This document shows positions 40,807 through 53,200 of a DNA stretch of 64,000 nucleotides, one piece after another. The number at the start of each line of letters is the position of its first letter. Positions within the stretch are counted from its first letter, which is position 1. The DNA is taken from NCBI RefSeq assembly GCF_964204865.1, contig NC_135251.1:17608001-17672000 (forward strand), given 5' to 3'. Origin of the DNA: Styela clava (Eukaryota > Chordata > Ascidiacea > Stolidobranchia > Styelidae). The notes below the pieces were generated by a model, which saw only the letters and a program-made list of their open reading frames with translations, was not told the DNA's origin and ran no database searches. The position numbers were made by a program, and so were the translations under genes.

Positions 40807-40984
40807 GCTGTGAGTCAAGGAACGCACGCGCTCCGGTCTCAATATTGTGAGTTCACAATTCTAAATCAGCAATTGTAGCAAAGAGAATACTTTGGAAAGC
40901 AATCGCGCGCAGACATGAAGAGCGGAGCAGAGAAGATATATATGTGAATGATTATTTTGTTTATCTTTTTCATGCAGAATAAAA

Positions 40985-43900
40985 ATGAGCAGCATTAATG
41001 ATGAAAGCACGCGCCGCCCTGCAAATACGATTAAATGTTATCTCGTATATGTGCTGGGAATATTTTTTGTGTATACAGCTTTCGTCTTCTTGATGTATCA
41101 ACAGTCAAGCATAAACATAAAAGATGGATTAGGTGGGTAAATGACGTTATGAACTATCTTGCCACAATGTATACAATAATGGGCGCTCCCGAAGTATGTG
41201 CACCAAGATGGCGCACAACCTGAATCCTAACCGTGTATGTAAACATACTATGTTCAGGTTGTGCGCCATTTTAGTGTACATACTTTTGAAAGTCCCAATA
41301 ATGCGTGTAACAAGCAATTTTTACGTGGTTTGTTAAATTATTAATTTGACATTCTGTAATTCTAGCACAACTTTATGTGATTTAAATAAACGAACGTGAT
41401 AATTCAGGATTTGGACATAATCCTACTTTAATGCTTTTGTGAATTGTATAAATTGGACTTTGGCAATGTATTCTAGGTACAATGTCCTTGGCCTGTTCGT
41501 ACATATCATCTATCGTATTTGGACTGATATTCACTCCCATACTAATACGAAGATTTGGCGTGAAGAAATGCATACTTTTGAGTGAAGCGACGTACGTTAT
41601 ATACATTGCGTCGAATTACTACCCAGGTATGTAGATTTCAGATAAATAAAGGCAATTAATAGGCATCACACTGCTTTGTTTTAATACCTCAACTTTTTCT
41701 ATTCCTACTAAATGAAATTTGCAGTTATCGTATAAGCATTAGGCAGAGGTTTCTACATCGGGAGTGTTGAGTAACTGTAATTTGTAGTCACAAGTCGAGA
41801 CCGAATCATAATAGTAGATATCACAAATAACACTGAATTGCCCGAATAGACATAGTACTGGCATAGTGTCTTAATTCTCTGAATGAATGAGGCACTTAGT
41901 TTAAGCACCCCGCGCAACTCTGAGTCAAAGTCGAGAGGACTCTGATACGGTGTATACTAGTAAATTTAGACGAAACTGCTATGTTTGTGACAATGAATGA
42001 CGTCAATGTCGAAGTTTATTCAATAAATATCTGTTAAAAATCTTAAAAATGCGTGTAAGAATAAGTACATGCACAAGCATAAGTTTAATACTTGAAGTGT
42101 TTTTAAGAGGTTATAAGATACGTTTGTTTCTGTAATATAATGTGGTCGGCTCTTCGTGTAAACAAGCGTGCCATATGTTTCTTACATACAGTACTTAACA
42201 ATTTCGCAGAGTATTACACAATGCTTCCTGCTGCCCTACTTCTGGGCGTCGGAGAAGCAACATTGTGGCCTTGCGTCACAATGATGAATGTCTACTACGG
42301 AAGGCAATATTCCGATCGTGTAAAATATCGCAATAAATCTTATGAATATTATGTTGGACTGTTCTCTGGTTATTACTTTGCTATTCATCATTGCAATAAG
42401 GTACGTGTGCATTTTCCATTAGCTTTTTTTTATAAAATGAATTGCAAATACTGAACAGTTCAGCTAAAGTTGCAGAAGTTGACCGATATAACTCGTTTAG
42501 TTTTGTTCAATTAACATATATATAATGTTTTAGTAAGATGAGCCCATTTTATAATAGCATTCAGGACTGTTTAACTACTTCTCGTTCAGGTAATTTGCGG
42601 ATTGATCTCATTTTTTACACAAAATCTATTTCACGACCAGTTTGACGAACGAAAAAATAATACTAGCAATTCAACACTGACGCATTTCGTCCAAAATGAA
42701 ACACGCAACGTCTTCCAGAACCGGTTACAATTTTGTGGTGCCTACGACTGCCAAGACGTTCAAGTCGTCGAAGAAACTATAGAAAATTATGCCCCAGCCG
42801 ACAATATCAAATTAATTATTCTAATTTCATTTCTTTTGCTCATCTGTTTATTGCCTATTGTAGTTCATGCTATTGTGTTGCCTAATGTAACAACACTTAC
42901 GTTACGTTTGCCTAAAACTGTAGCAGAGGAAGAAACACTGAAACAATATATAAACGATGGCATTTTAGAAGACTGCAACGCCATGAAAGAAACGAAATCC
43001 TTTACTGTAGCATCAGTGAAAGAATCACCGCCAGCAGAGAAAAATGTAGTTACGTTTTCCAACGATAATACTGCGGCGAGCAAGGAGGAGGTAATGACCA
43101 ACCGCTTTAATAACTATCCTTTTTCACTTATTTCAACGACAAATTTGTTAAAAATCAAACTTTTAGGTAATTGCTTTCGAAGGCCACAAAAGAACCTTTA
43201 TTTCGCGAGGCTAGCAATGCAAATTGCAGTTAAACACTAGTGTAATTCTAATTCTTTACTGATATTTGGCACGATAAAACTACGCAGTATCAGTCATATC
43301 TCAATTTCTACGACTATAGCTAAATAACGTTTGCAACAACAAAAATATTTTTCGTGAGTTTTGAAAACTCTGCCGGCATATTCTCATCGTAGCCTGCTAA
43401 TCAGTTGACTGTACGTTGTCTGTTTCATTACGCTATTTCATTGATATTTATTTCGAACTGTATCGTGCTTCCTGCTTTCAGTTGAAGCTTCCACTGAGGC
43501 AACCCTGGGATAATTTAGTTCTACAAACGTTGAAGGATGTTTTAAAACAACTGGGCATTCTAAAGCAATTACTCATAATTCCTCTGACTATATACGATGG
43601 GATGTTGCTTTCATTTGTTATTGCCGAACTAACAAGGTCATATGTTGCCTGCATCAATGGGTTTTCACAAGTAAGCAGTTTTTATTTTTATCTGAATTCA
43701 TGCGTACTATATGGTAGAGCTGCTTGTTTTTGTGTTGTAAATATGAGTTGTAAAATGATCTAATCATCAGATATGGAAAAAAGCCATGGCAGGTTTAACC
43801 CTAAGCTCAACTAAATATGCAGATAATCCAGAACAAATTGTGATTTTGATGACGAGTTAGAATAAGATGCCAACTAATAATTTCGTTTGGAAAGCAAAAC

Positions 43901-45757
43901 TTGCCGACCAGAAATTTCGATTTTGTTTACGGTATGTGTAAAAAGGGGCACGGTTCGAATTTCATTTCAAACGTTTTCGTACTTTCTTATTTTCGATAGA
44001 AAATTGAAAAAATATTTTGTTTCAAATTTGCTGATCAACCAAGGATGCCCATAAGACATTACAATAGTCCATATATTTGGCCATTGCTTAGTTGGATGAT
44101 ATACTCAATCGATAACTTAGTTTTTGTTTATAAAGATTGGATTCTATGTGGCTGTATTTGGAGCTGGTCATGCTTTTTCCACGTTCATTTTCAACAAATA
44201 CAGGAGGAAAATTGGACGAACCTTCGTATTTAGCATGTGTGTTGTCCTTGATCTTGTCATCTTTATATTTTGTCTATATTGGATTCCCAGCCGGGAAAAT
44301 TCCTGGGTGGTTTATATTGTCTATTTGTGTTTTGGTCTCACTGATGGGGTTTGGCAGCCCGGTATAAATAGTAAGTATATGATAAATAGTAAAGAGTCAG
44401 AGGTTCCCAAACTTTTAACTCAGTCACGACGCATTTAGTTTCTGTAACACAACTCACGGCACATTGAAAACGAATTTCATTTTTGTAACATTATTTTAGA
44501 ACAGAGAGAAATTAAAGAAAATATGCATACTCAATCAATGCGATATGTTAGATTTATTGTGCGGAACGACCGTAACGCTGCTTCATGTCCGATGTAAACA
44601 GTCGTACTTATATATCAATTTTAAATTCTTCTTGATCGTTGTATGTCAAGCTCCAAAAGTGGGCAAGTAAAAAATTTTGATAACGGACGAGATTATCTTG
44701 CAAAGCCATGTTTGGGAACCAATGTTATAAACCATTTGATCAGTGCGTAGTTGATTCCGGTGCGTCTCCTGAATCGTTTTGGCGGGCTAATGTAGTGACG
44801 AACCGGGAATATATTAATTTGCTTTTCGAGTGTAGTAAATTATATATATATATATATATATATGTGCGTTAATTCATGTCTAAATATTCCTTTATGGCAG
44901 ACACTGCATAAAAGTTTCGAATTAAAGTCCTCACGTTATACTGTGTTGTTTTGGCAAGAAATCTGAGCGAAGATACTGATCGGTTAGTTACAACCGAGCT
45001 ACTTGCTGAACGCAAGTTGCGTTGCTTCAAACAAACTCCTGTTTTACATCCGTTACCCTTTTGTGAGCTAGCCCGTCTTTATCGATATTACATCTTATAA
45101 TCCTTTAAAATAGGCGAAGTTAAATTTTTTAAAAACAAAGAAAAGTTTGATCGATAATAATTAAATGTAATCTATTTTATCTAGTTTTGTATGTTGAATA
45201 TTTCCCGGACAATCAACATATTGCTGGGTCTGTGTGGACTGTTCTACTTCACGTCGGAATGGCAATACAATTTGCTTGGAATAGAAGTTTCTGCGTTTTC
45301 ACCAAGATATACATTTTAATTGGGTTCTTATTCGTAGGATTTTTGCTTTATTGTGAGTATTCACCATTTTTTCCAAATGTTGACACATAAAAATGGAACA
45401 AGTGAAAGGGTATCGTAATTTTACGTACAGAAACATTATTTTGTATGAACAAATGCAACCTTGTGTATACCCGACACTGCTTGAATTTCTCTGTTTGTCA
45501 TATCTGTTGTTGCTTTTTGTACCATGGTTAGTTTAAAATAAATTACTACCACAAAAATGAGCAAAAATTCCGCAAACTTATCCACTGTGTCGTAGCGTTC
45601 TATTCTGGAGTATATATCTCCTGTTGCCAAAAATATTTTGATTTGCAATCTCATTTTTTAGAAAAATACATTTACGAAAAGCACTAACATATTTGTGTTA
45701 TTTTCAGGCGTTTCAGAATATTTGCATAAACGCGAATCCAGATCAATTAAGAAATAG
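40985..45757 (+). CDS. UNC93-like membrane protein, paralog 1
   Basis: Eight exons: 40985-41132, 41477-41626, 42210-42400, 42590-43090, 43482-43670, 44136-44370, 45185-45352 and 45708-45757. They join in phase to 543 aa. UNC93A-type signatures are YQQSSINIKDGLG after TM1, GEATLWPC with YYGRQYS, a CGAYDC pair in the lumenal loop, LIIPLTIYDGMLLSF, RSYVACINGF and FGLTDGVWQPGIN. The fold is the 12-helix MFS-like UNC93 family. Members regulate potassium channels or traffic receptors, and the function of A-type proteins is poorly defined. Exon 4 carries NXT/S sites in the loop and a hydrophilic cytosolic stretch (about 265-330). The start is favoured because the paralog starts at the matching place, 7-9 bases after an acceptor-like AG. 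A poly(A) signal is at 46035. Confidence 0.88.
41182..41295. mobile_element. palindromic MITE, copy D
   Basis: A 114-bp foldback with ends GGCGCTCCCGAAGTATG and CATACTTTTGAAAGTCC. Flanks 41174-41181 and 41296-41303 are both CAATAATG. It sits in intron 1 of UNC93-like paralog 1 and is absent from the matching intron of paralog 2. Confidence 0.84.
44398..44724. mobile_element. hAT-like MITE in UNC93 paralog 1 intron 6
   Basis: Starts CAGAGGTTCCCAAACTTTT and ends TTTGGGAACCAATG, an imperfect inverted terminal pair of the GGTTCCCAAAC type. No duplicated 8-bp flank is left. Confidence 0.55.
44841..44863. repeat. (TA)n microsatellite
   Basis: An uninterrupted TA run in intron 6 of UNC93-like paralog 1. 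Confidence 0.85.
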
Positions 45758-45978
45758 ATGATTGAACTTCCTTCTCCAATCAAATTAAATTCAACTTTCA
45801 TATTGTCTCGGAAACGGAGATCTCGAAACAATCGATTATGTTGGAACCCTTATTCCAACTCCAAAAAGGAAACTAATGCCAACGAATATGATCAGTCGTC
45901 ATATATGCTGAGTAAATATATCACACCTTCCATCAAAGATAGACTTCGAAAACATGGAAATATACAATTTGATGGCAT

Positions 45979-46030
45979 GTACTGAATTAGGGCCATCGGG
46001 GCTGTACTGAATGAGGGCCATCGGGGCTGT
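45979..46030 (+). repeat. 25-26-bp tandem duplication in the 3' UTR
   Basis: GTACTGAATTAGGGCCATCG and GTACTGAATGAGGGCCATCG, each followed by GGGCT, are adjacent. A third partial unit, GTACTGAATAAACATCGG, supplies the AATAAA signal at 46035-46040. So the poly(A) signal lies in a diverged repeat unit. Confidence 0.75.
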
Positions 46031-46034
46031 ACTG

Positions 46035-46040
46035 AATAAA
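46035..46040 (+). terminator. poly(A) signal of UNC93-like paralog 1
   Basis: AATAAA 277 bases after the stop codon, in the last partial unit of a 25-26-bp tandem repeat. Confidence 0.5.
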
Positions 46041-46108
46041 CATCGGAGAAATGAATTGGAGTGAGCAGATGATATTATAAACAATAAAATAATCATGTCG
46101 TGTATCGA

Positions 46109-46700
46109 CAAGTGACGGATTTAACATTAGGCAAGTTAGGGTGAAGCCTATGGGCGCTTCAAGCCTTAAAAGCCTCGATATTTCATTTTGAACTATTATT
46201 AATTTTTGAATACAAAGACTTGCTGAAAAATGAAACAAGTTTAGAGTTAAAAAAATGATATTTGTTTAATTTTGCGGCATTAGTTCTTGTAGGCTATCAC
46301 ATATTTTACGTTTAAAAAGCTGAAAAAAAAACTTAAAAGCCGGCCGAATAAATGAATTTGTTTAAAATTGAAAGGATTTAAAATCTTCAACTCTCAAAAC
46401 TAAATAAGCTTTTTTGCCCCCCCCCCCCCCCCACTCTACCTCTCGTGAAATAGGATGTCGGGTTTTCTGGTTCCCATTCAACCTATTATCCAATCTACCT
46501 GAGAGATTAGCGTAGTACCTCACATATAACTAAAATTTTGTATTTCACGCCATTTGGAATTTTATTTATAACACGATTAAGGAATTTCACGTTACTTAAG
46601 GGATAAGGAACTCCATGGCACATATATGACACAATCGAAATAGAGGGGCACTCACAAATTGCCTAGCGTAGGGCCTCTCGTAGTCTGAATCCGTCCCTGC
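46109..46700. mobile_element. degenerate hAT-like element with C16 tract
   Basis: The left end AGTGACGGATTTAACATTAG and the inverted right end GCAGGGACGGATTCAG, both followed by TAGGCAA-type blocks, resemble the CAGTGGCGGAT class of hAT termini. The interior has 16 consecutive C at 46417-46432. No target duplication was recognised. Confidence 0.5.
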
Positions 46701-49700
46701 AAGGACTACATTGACACCAGCACCAAATTTGTGAGTTTGGGATACACGTCATACGACAGGTTAAATAAATCCGAAGAAATCTTGTGTAATTTCCAGGAAA
46801 ATAAAAAACGTTTGGGCCATCCACAAATAATGTTGGTCTTTGCATATCAGTAGATATACTCATACAGAGGCTTGTTTGGAGTGAAATGCCTGGAATGATA
46901 AAGCCGGCCAATTAAGGACAATGCAATATTTATAACATGAGGCATCAATTAATGGAGAGAGATTCGCCAGAAGAGATTTATTGACATGAATGAGTTACAT
47001 ATGATGAAAACTTCTAATCGCTTGGTGAAATGTCATTAAACCAGAAAATGAGAAAAAATAATGAAAACTTGATTTGATAAACTTAAGGTCAGGTATTGTT
47101 GTTTTGTGCTGTGGAGCAGGACTTTACAAGAACTTAAACATAATTTTTAAGCTCTAACAGTCCTTCAAATTAAAATCTTTTCTTAGTTCCATGGAGACAT
47201 TTCAACGGGTTAGTTGAGAAAATTTGATCCATAGTTTTTCAGGGACCGTACCGGCTGTTATTGCTCTTCCTGACGGAGAACGACTTATCTATTCGAAAGA
47301 ACAGATGGTACGCCAAAAGTGTCAAATCGTTACCACTCTTGATGCCCCGCCTCATCTGGTAGGTCGATATAATTAAGGCTAACACTACAGGTGTTAACCC
47401 CAAAAGATACCAACAGTTTTCTACTTGTTTCGTAATTTGGAACCATGTGAATTCCGCAGTAACCACCAATTACACACCGCCTATAGTCACAGAAATAGCA
47501 GGCAGACAAAACCCACATAAAGTATAAAATCTAGATGACTCGTGACAAAAAATAGTCTGGTATACGGTATTTCACTTGAAAATATGTTACAGCAATAGGT
47601 TCGACACAGAGATCGAGTATATTTTAAACTCGATTTGTGAAGTTTACTGTCACTGTCATTACTAATAAAGCAACGATATTATTTGAATATATTGGTATGT
47701 ATTTAAACCACTGCAGCATTTGCCAAATGCAAAGTTTAAAAGAACTAGCATACGTTCAAAAAAAAAAAAAACAGAACGCTATAATTGCCTGCATACTAAT
47801 GCTGAATTAAGCCGACGAGTTCTTATTTCTAGGTCATGAGCGAACCCTATACTGTATGTAAGTCTCCCTTTTATCGTGTCCTGGTAGGACAAGGTTACAC
47901 ATAGAAAAAACTGACAAATCAAAAACGCATCTCCCAAATCCTTGTCCAAACACAACCAATTCCTGAATTCTTTAAAACTTGTAATGAAAATTGTACTTCA
48001 AAGAATTGATAACATAAGACAGAAAGATGAAATGCTCAGCAATACACAATCATCACAATAGACGATCAGGAATGACAGAATGATAAATGAAAGATGGTTT
48101 TATCAAACAAAATACTATGTCTTAGAACACTTATACCTAAATTTTACCAAATTCAGTAATGATCCAAATATAAATAAATAACATACCGATAATATTTATG
48201 ACACCGGGTGAGAAAACTTTGTGAATCCACGAGAATACTTCACAATCTGTTAATAATGACAATATTTAATACACAAGCATTAGTAAACTTCAAATTATAC
48301 GGCTCAAACTATTAAGAATCTTCCCCAAAAATCATTGCATAAAACATTCTGAAAACATCAGTACACTGTCTTCACAGCAACAAATATACGTTACAATATA
48401 TTAACACCAAGGGCAACAACCCAATAGGAATCCAGTTTCTAACTAATTTAGATGTCTAAGTCATCTGAAAGATAAAAACAATAGGCAAATCACAATAATA
48501 CCGACACAAAGAAACTTCAAAAACCTGAATTGGCAGCAACACTTTCTGCTGCTAAAATGGCACGAGTATGGTGCAATATTCGTTAGAACTTGACTCAATA
48601 CCGCCTACATGCGACAACAATATTATTGTTAAACAATTACACTCGGAAGTCTCGGATCTTGACGTAAAACTGCGTAAACCTACTAATTTATCGGTCGATT
48701 TCTGCAAGGTTAAATTTAAAAAAATTGTGTCTCGTAGACGAAGTTCACTTGATGTAAGCAGTCAAAGCCAAAAATCTTATAAAATTAAATAGAATCAAAT
48801 TCGCCACGAAAATATTTCCGTGATAGCCCATTTTCAAAATTGTAGTCGCAGTAACTTCAGAATGAAGTCAACAATTAGCAACAGCGTGTAAAGTTTTTGT
48901 ACGAGTATAATATTGGCTAATAAGCAAGTTGTCGACGGTGACGCAGCAATGTCAATTTAATCAGGCCCATTGTCAGGCGTGATGATGGATATAACATCGC
49001 TTCCGTGATCTTGCTTTGTAATTGTCAGTTTTTAGCTATAAGCCCAAAGTTTAGGCATAAATCAACAGTCATTCGGCCTTCTACAGCGCCTTTATAAATT
49101 ATTTAATAGGAACCCTTTGAGCATCATTGTGGCAACTGATGCATCACCGGATCAGAAGTAGTAGCAAAACAAGGTGAAAGGACTAGCAGTCTTATACATA
49201 ATCGCTAGTACCCTCTGTCTAACACAGAAAAGAAAAGGTAAAAGTAGTACGCTTGATTTGCCATGATCAAAAGTATAGCGTGGCTTCCAAAGGGAGGATA
49301 ACATTACTGTAAATATTCTAGTGACGATGGAAGTGGCACATCTTCGCGATGAGTTATTGTTGTCGAATTTGTCGGGGTATCGTATCAGACAGTTATGCGA
49401 TATGCCGTTTAATTCACACTCGCATCAACATTGAGATAAATGTTATAGTTCACTGCATGCGGATGTGTGGATTTAAAATTCGTTGGAGCGTTATTTAGCA
49501 CATACAACACTACGTTTTGGACAATTTCCTGTGCGCTGTGAAAGCAAGTATACATGATAGTTCGAAACAGCAAGACAGGCAGGATTAGTTTATCTGTTCA
49601 GATGTAGTATCGAACTTGATAGCATCAGCGTCGCCACGTCAGAGCTTATTTCCGGACTTTTAAGAAGATTTTTTCTGTTTTGGATTCGGCATTTCTAACA

Positions 49701-50195
49701 GAGTTGTACAGTACTTTCGGTGGTATTTTCATGCGTAGTTCATTAAATACAAGTTTAAGTTGTTACGTAATAATGGTTATATGAATGTCATAAAACGGCT
49801 TTGAGTCCTTCGGTTGCGACTTGCGAAAGGACCCATAGCACAAAAAAATGAAGAATGATAAAATATCAATAATGCTAACGAATGAGTTTATGATAATTTG
49901 TTGAGTTGATTTGTTGTAATTTTATTCAGCAAATTGATCGAGATAAGTTTGCTCCCAGTCAATAACCTCACAAAGAAGTATGTTAGATTTAGTATTCACA
50001 ACGCTGACTGATTTTGAATATATAATGTTTGGTTTGCCTTTAGCACATTTTTGTGGCAAAAGCTCTTCATTATCCAACACGAGATTTAGATAAAGCGGTA
50101 ATCTTCTAGTGTAAAGTACCGAAATAATTTCTAAAGCATGTAGGAATGAGATCGAACATGTTAACTTGAATGGTTCATTGTTTTATTCTTTTGGA
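46701..50195. other. spacer between the UNC93-like paralogs
   Basis: No secure gene. A minus-strand frame at 47469-47239 includes a hydrophobic WYLLGLTPVVLALIISTYQM. A possible small minus exon at about 48247-48190 reads CEVFSWIHKVFSPGVINIIG between acceptor- and donor-like sites. A plus ORF at 48568-48792 has RRRSSLDVSS. None could be joined into a gene or assigned to a family. Confidence 0.3.
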
Positions 50196-50210
50196 CACAG
50201 AATAAACACG

Positions 50211-53200
50211 ATGTGTTCCAGGGTAGACAACAAGCACCCTCGAAATACAATTAAAAGCTACCTCGCGTACGTTATCGGTATATTTTTTGTTTATACTGCT
50301 TTTGCTTTTGTGATGTTTCAACAGTCAAGCATTAATATTAAAGATGGTTTAGGTGAGTAAATGGCATTTAAAGGTTACATCATCATTCATCTTTTCTCAC
50401 AAATTTTCAAACGATATTTTAAACTTTCTACTCAAAACCGAAATATCATTTCTCCTGGATGAAATTGATATTAATTTCTGTACAAGAGTCCGGAAAAATA
50501 TTTACATATTCGACATACGATACACCATTCAATATATATATATATCATTTACAAAGTGGTCATATATTCTAGGTACAATATCCTTGGCCTGTTCGTATAT
50601 ATCATCTATCGTATTTGGACTGATATTCACTCCCATACTTATACGGAGATTTGGCGTGAAGAAATGCATACTTTTAAGTGAAGCGACATACGCTACATAC
50701 ATTATATCCAATTACTATCCAGGTATGTACATTTAACTAAATGCCGCTGGCAAAGATTTGACTAAACATTTTAGCCACAACCTTCTTGTCGCATAGTGTG
50801 ACACTTATGCTTATTGCAGCGTGCTTTTTTCTTTTTCAGAAAAGTTCCTAGACAGTATGTTCTCGTTTAAATGATACGCATAATCGCTTACTTAAATTAC
50901 CTCACGTTATCTTGTAAATTAATCTAGTTATGCAAAAACGTGGATCTGATTGTATTCGACATAAAACCAATAACCGCAAAACTAGTTTTATATAATATGA
51001 TTAGAAACATATCATACATACGTTTTCCATTATATCACTTGATAAGATTCTCTTGTAAATGCGAATCGATCTACATTTATTTTTATTGAAAACCGAGGAG
51101 GTCACAAACAAGAATGTATTTTGGGAGTTCGCCAGTGTTGTTTTCGTAGTGTAACATGATTTCTTACTACGTTTGAAAAAATATCATTGATCAAATTCGT
51201 CGAAAAATATCATTTGGTTGCAGAGTATTACACGATGCTTCCTGGTGCTTTACTTCTGGGGGCTGGAGAAGCAACATTGTGGCCTTGTATCACAATGATG
51301 AATGTCTACTACGGGAGGCAATATTCTGATCGTATTAAAAATCGAAATAAATCTTATGAATATTATGTTGGGCTGTTCTCCGGTTATTACTTTGCCATTC
51401 ATCATTGCAATAAGGTATGTGTGTTTTTTTGCGAAAAATGAGAATCAAATATTGAACGTTTCATTCAAAGTAAGAGCTTTGAAGAAATAAGATAATATTG
51501 CTCAAGCATATGGTAATTTCTATTTTATTCTTGAAAATAGTTTTTTATATATTGTTCAGGTGATATGCGGATTGATCTCATTTTTTACACAAAACCTATT
51601 TCATGATCAATTCGACGAAAGAAAAAATCTTACAAGCAATTCAACAAAGATAATATTTCACCAAAATGAAACACATGAAGTCTTCCAGAATATGTTTCAA
51701 CATTGCGGTGCCAACGACTGCCAAGACGTTGAAGTTGTCGAAGAAACTATAGAAAAGTATACCCCAACCGACAATATCAAATTAATCATTTTGATATCAT
51801 TTCTGTTGCTAATCTGTTTGTTGCCTATTATAGTTCATGTTATTGTGTTACCCAATGTAACCACGCATGCATTAACTTTGCCTACAACTGTAGCAGAGGT
51901 TGAAGCACTGGAAATTTGTAGCGATGGCAATTTGGATGACAGTGACTTTATGAAAGAAGCAGAATTTGTTCATGTGAGAAAAAAGTCGGTAGAAGCTGCT
52001 GAGAAACCATCAGTGAAGTTTTCTCAGATTAGTGCTACGACGATTTCAGAAAAGGTAAATTATTACAACGGCTTCAGCTGTAATTGTCGCTCTTGAGCTG
52101 ATTCAGATCTCGCGCATAGTGATACAAATCCCATCTAGTTCGAACAAATGCTCGAAAACGATACCAATAAATTTCTTTATTAGGCTACTGTTTTGTAATA
52201 ATTTGATGATAAATGCAAATCAAAAATGTAGTTTAAAATGAGTTGAATGATTTGGTAAACGAATCGAAGTCACAACCTTGCAAAATTTATTGTTTGGTGT
52301 TTTATATTACTTTAGTTTCCTGCCCCTCCCAACCGTGTCTAAATGTACTACAACACGTACCGCAATTTTTTACAGAATATAATATATATTATAAATTTTG
52401 CACAGAATGAACCTCATGAGATGGCAGTTTTACAAACGTTGAATGAAGTTGTAAAACAAATGCTTGTTGGGGAGCAGTTACTCATAATACCCTTCACGAT
52501 ATATAATGGGATGTTGATTTCTTTTGCAGTTTCTGAATTAACAAGATCTTATGTTTCTTGTATTAATGGGTTTTCAAAAGTGAGTGCTTTCCGTTTTGTT
52601 TCACATCAAGTTGAACTCCGGTACCAAATATTTCCAGCTTCGAACTCCCAAAAAATAAAATTTTAATAACCAAAACTTTGCTGTGAACAATACGGTGACC
52701 GTACATTTGAACCCATACATTTGCACCGGTATATCCGCGGGTTCAATCTATATGCAGGTGCTAAAATCCACGGGTTAGGGTTGGTATGGGTCCAAATATC
52801 CGTAAAAAAAAATTTCCATAGGTGCAATTGCCGTGGGTTCAAATTACGGGTGCGGATGTAATGGGACCGTACAATACAAGCCTTCTATAATAGACTGTCT
52901 GACTTCGAAAATTCAACTCTGACTCCGGGAGGTTTGAAAATGTAACTCTGGCTGCACTGAAAACACGCCTAACACCGATTTTACAGACCTGGTATAAAAA
53001 CTCATCAAATGTTCTGTACGATTTTTATGGCCTGCAGAGGAAGTAAAACTAGAAACGCGTGTTTTATTTTAACATTGGCGGCGTTAGTTTCCCTATTTTT
53101 ACCCACAGACTGGAAATACAATATATCAAACATCCGTAAACATATATATATAATATTTCGCGTTTTATACCTTATTATTCCACTGACAATATAAATTCGT

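Noticed and set aside
40985..41140. Alternative donor at GTGG|GTAAAT in UNC93 paralog 1 exon 1
   Set aside because: Paralog 2 has TTAG|GTGAGT at the matching place, and only TTAG|GTGGGT keeps the phase for exon 2.
47239..48247. Possible minus-strand membrane-protein exons (WYLLGLTPVVLAL and CEVFSWIHKVFSPG)
   Set aside because: I tried SLC6-type and other transporter patterns, but spacing and motifs do not fit, and phases could not be joined.
48568..48792. Plus-strand 74-codon ORF with RRRSSLDVSS
   Set aside because: It has a plausible composition but no family match, no partner exon and no signal to support it as a gene.
41382..50711. Similar minus-strand ORFs at 41382-41606 and 50529-50711
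   Set aside because: Both are antisense shadows of the conserved exon 2 of the UNC93-like paralogs.
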